Position numbers and translations under genes: made by a program. A DNA stretch of 64,000 nt from JALEFZ01 sp039817415 (GTDB taxonomy: Bacteria > Bacteroidota > Bacteroidia > J057). The first letter of the stretch is position 1. Each line of letters opens with the position of its first letter. Positions 61,867-64,000 of the stretch are shown here, piece after piece. The stretch covers positions 1 through 64,000 of the forward strand of contig JBCBVV010000008.1 of NCBI GenBank assembly GCA_039817415.1, in the 5' to 3' direction. The notes under the pieces were generated by a model. The model made no database searches. It saw only the letters and a program-made list of their open reading frames with translations, and was not told where the DNA came from.

Positions 61867-62797
61867 GTACGATATTGCGTGTAGCCTGAATATGTAAAAT
61901 GTAGGCAGCTCCAACACTGACGAGAAGGGCAATTAAGACTCCATACCAAGGTAAAGACAATTGACTTCCCTCTGGCCATTCCCAATTGTTTGAACGGAGA
62001 GAAAGATAACCCCCGATAATACTGACCGCATTGAAGACAAAATGTCCTAGAATCGACGTCCACAGATTTCCCGTTTTCCAAAACATCCATCCCAGGATAA
62101 ATCCAAGTGCCAACCTTCCTAAGAACCCATGAAACTGTAGGTGCATAAAACTAAAGATCATGGCGCTTACTGTAATGGCCAATATAGGCCCCATTTGCTT
62201 CATAAGTTCTTGCTGTACCATCGATCGGAAAAAGAACTCTTCACAAAAAGCTGGCACAACTGCCATGACAAGTATGGCCCAGATGATATTTACGGGATTC
62301 TCAAAATGCATGATCCCAGCCATGAAATCTCTGTTCCTTAGCTCCACCTCTTGAAATGATTGCTCCATCTCTTGCATGGATTCAGGCAGATAGGTGTGAT
62401 TAGGATCGAAGTTCAGGAACTGCCCCCAAAAAATACTGCCCAACATGATCATACTTCCCCATAGCAGGATATTTATAGGTTTAGGCGATTTCAAACCCCT
62501 ATCACGCTGTGAATAGCCTGCCATTTGTAAAACGATCAAGGAAGAAACACCATAGGCTAAGATTTGATGCGTGCTTTGGATAAGGAGTAAGGCGGTTCTC
62601 GCCAAAGGGTGGACAGAAAAGTCTCCCGAAAAAAACTGGGTACTCTGTGCATCTGAAAGGTCCATCATGGTCCTTAGGCTCAGTCCTAGAAGTGGCGTCA
62701 CGAAATAGGCCCCTATCAAGTACAAAAAGAATCCCAAGCCAATGGTAAAACCAGGACTTTTGCGTGCATTTTCAGAAAGAATTTGATAGAGTGTCAA
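61856..62797 (-). CDS. CPBP family intramembrane metalloprotease
   Basis: 313 residues with eight or so transmembrane helices. The CAAX/CPBP motifs are clear: AFCEEFFFRSMVQQELM (EExxxR), FSFMHLQFHGFLGRL (FxxxH) and LGHFVFNAVSI (HxxxN). No ATG is near the expected N-terminus; the frame opens with TTG at 62797 (TTG ACA CTC), preceded by ATT. TTG is the best start for the alignment of the N-terminal helix. It is the upstream partner of cdsA in an operon. Confidence 0.88.
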   Translation of the reverse strand: MTLYQILSENARKSPGFTIGLGFFLYLIGAYFVTPLLGLSLRTMMDLSDAQSTQFFSGDFSVHPLARTALLLIQSTHQILAYGVSSLIVLQMAGYSQRDRGLKSPKPINILLWGSMIMLGSIFWGQFLNFDPNHTYLPESMQEMEQSFQEVELRNRDFMAGIMHFENPVNIIWAILVMAVVPAFCEEFFFRSMVQQELMKQMGPILAITVSAMIFSFMHLQFHGFLGRLALGFILGWMFWKTGNLWTSILGHFVFNAVSIIGGYLSLRSNNWEWPEGSQLSLPWYGVLIALLVSVGAAYILHIQATRNIVHEE

Positions 62798-63112
62798 AAT
62801 GTGTAATTATTCTAGGATTCGACGTTTAGATGTAATAGAATCGCTATTTGATCAAAGTTGAGCAAGATATTGTATCCTGTCTTTGAGGCAAATAAAAGTT
62901 TTTTAGGAAGATTATGGTATTTCCTTGTGGAATTTTCCCAAAAAGTTCCTCTTGTATAAAAGAGCTCAATGTCTATTGACCAGTTGGCTGCAATAGGAAT
63001 ACCATGAAGCCTGAATAATATTTTGTATTTTTGTCAGGCCTTGACCATTTGACTCTCACCATGAGAGAAGGTTCAGGTCAAATCTTAGTATTTATTTCAG
63101 ATTGGAACAGAC
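62798..63112. other. Divergent intergenic region upstream of dus, with leader hairpin
   Basis: The 315-nt spacer shows no gene. It carries a candidate -7 element at 63026-63033 (TATTTTTG) and, directly downstream, an RNA leader in which TTGACC (63041-63046) can pair with GGTCAA (63076-63081), with an inner CTCTC/GAGAG pairing. Confidence 0.5.
63026..63033 (+). promoter_or_regulatory. Candidate -7 element for dus
   Basis: TATTTTTG fits TAnnTTTG, about 85 nt upstream of the GTG start. The -33 TTG is not seen, so support is weak. Confidence 0.3.
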
Positions 63113-64000
63113 GTGGTAAAGATTGCGGACATTGAACTGGGGGATTACCCTTTGTTGCTGGCTCCTATGGAGGACGTGAGTGATCCTCCTTTCCGTGCCT
63201 TGTGCAAGGAATTCGGAGCAGATGTAGTTTATACAGAATTTATCAGTTCGGAAGGCTTGATTAGATTGGCAGATAAGAGTGTTCAAAAACTGGATGTCTA
63301 TGACGAAGAACGTCCAGTTGGGATACAAATTTTCGGTCATGATCTAGATTCTATGCGCATGACGGCTAGAATTGTAGAAGAAGCCGAACCCGAGATTTTG
63401 GATATCAATTATGGATGCCCTGTCAAAAAGGTTACTTGCAAGGGTGCTGGAGCAGGTATTCTAAGGGACATAGATAAAATGGAGCGCTTGACAAGAGAAA
63501 TCGTCGAGAGTACCCATTTGCCCGTAACAGTCAAGACTCGTTTAGGATGGGATGAGAAAAGCATCAAGATTCAGGAAGTAGCACTGAGGCTTCAGGACAC
63601 AGGTATCAAAGCCCTGTCGATTCATGGCAGAACGAGGAAACAGATGTACAAAGGGGAGGCGGATTGGACTTTGATAGAAGAGGTTGCTGCACACCCAGAT
63701 ATTGAGATTCCGATCTTTGGAAACGGGGATGTGGATTCTCCTAAAAAGGCTGAGATGATGAGGGAAAAATATCCGAATGTTTCGGGTATTATGATTGGAA
63801 GAGGATCGATTGGAAATCCATGGATTTTTCAGCAGATCAAGCATTATCTAAAGACAGGTGAGGAATTGCCCAAGCCAAATATCCCAGAAATCGTGGATGT
63901 GTGCAGAAGACATTTGCTGATGTCTATTGATTGGAAATCTGAAATTGGGGCCATTAGAGAAATGAGAAGGCACTATACAGCCTATTTTAAAGGACTTCCG
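63113..64000 (+). CDS. dusB: tRNA-dihydrouridine synthase (DusB-type), truncated by window end
   Basis: Read directly. The best start is GTG at 63113, giving MVKIADIELGDYPLLLAPM, which matches the usual start of this family in Bacteroidota; the preceding in-frame stop is at 63086-63088 and no in-frame ATG lies between. The 296 residues in the window contain the FMN-barrel motifs APMEDVSDPPFRALC, the conserved ILDINYGCPVKKVTCKGAGA with the catalytic Cys, LSIHGRTRKQMYKG and IMIGRGSIGNPWIF. The gene continues past the window end, so the C-terminal helical domain is not complete. It reduces uridine to dihydrouridine in tRNA D-loops. Confidence 0.95.
   Translation, partial: MVKIADIELGDYPLLLAPMEDVSDPPFRALCKEFGADVVYTEFISSEGLIRLADKSVQKLDVYDEERPVGIQIFGHDLDSMRMTARIVEEAEPEILDINYGCPVKKVTCKGAGAGILRDIDKMERLTREIVESTHLPVTVKTRLGWDEKSIKIQEVALRLQDTGIKALSIHGRTRKQMYKGEADWTLIEEVAAHPDIEIPIFGNGDVDSPKKAEMMREKYPNVSGIMIGRGSIGNPWIFQQIKHYLKTGEELPKPNIPEIVDVCRRHLLMSIDWKSEIGAIREMRRHYTAYFKGLP

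Overview
The window looks like chromosomal DNA from a Bacteroidota bacterium, most likely an environmental Cytophagales-type or Saprospirales-type lineage. Four large secreted proteins end in type IX secretion (T9SS) C-terminal sorting domains, one of them with SprB-type repeats. There is a sigma/FecR/TonB-receptor trio of the Bacteroidota Fec type, a propeller-type LytS-class sensor kinase, and a few -7 elements of the TAnnTTTG form. I cannot name a genus. The window is mostly ordinary core and accessory genes at high coding density. I see no prophage, rRNA operon or CRISPR array.

Layout. 0-4.3 kb: a three-gene minus-strand operon whose last two genes look like a MukE/MksE-type condensin subunit and an SMC/MukB-like coiled-coil protein whose ATP-binding motifs appear degenerate. 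4.4-11 kb: a NeuD-type acyltransferase, rpmF and yceD (DUF177), a PagL-like lipid A deacylase, an NlpC/P60 and HNH pair, an OmpA-like protein, a 53-residue membrane protein and mgtE. 11-24 kb: a propeller sensor kinase, a DEDDh exonuclease/GIY-YIG fusion, a membrane methyltransferase, an operon of a nucleophile-less alpha/beta hydrolase, a rifampin-phosphotransferase-like enzyme and a DUF2064 protein, a second alpha/beta hydrolase, two GT2 glycosyltransferases and truC. 24-30.3 kb: a PAS-repeat sensor without a kinase ATPase domain, a T9SS cargo protein, an outer-membrane protein, and a tRNA-Asn locus duplicated around a small GIY-YIG nuclease gene.

30.4-35.5 kb: a PfkB kinase, a HAD phosphatase, ispF, then two tandem DUF4178 zinc-ribbon proteins with two small exported proteins. 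35.5-43.7 kb: a large secreted M12B-type metalloprotease, then a TonB receptor, FecR anti-sigma and ECF sigma set. 43.8-50.2 kb: ppk1 followed by a kleisin-like protein of unknown role, and a large membrane/TPR protein. 50.3-53.2 kb: the three-subunit proton-translocating transhydrogenase. 53.4-59.4 kb: two giant T9SS cargo proteins. 59.6-64 kb: glutamate dehydrogenase, cdsA, a CPBP protease and the start of a dus gene that runs off the window.

The points most worth checking are: (1) the SMC-like operon with apparently lost Walker motifs, and a possible orphan kleisin 40 kb away; (2) the GIY-YIG gene lying between a complete tRNA-Asn and a tRNA-Asn remnant, with its last codons coming from the remnant; (3) the phosphotransferase operon with an alpha/beta hydrolase lacking its serine nucleophile. 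All family assignments are by reading motifs; no database search was possible.
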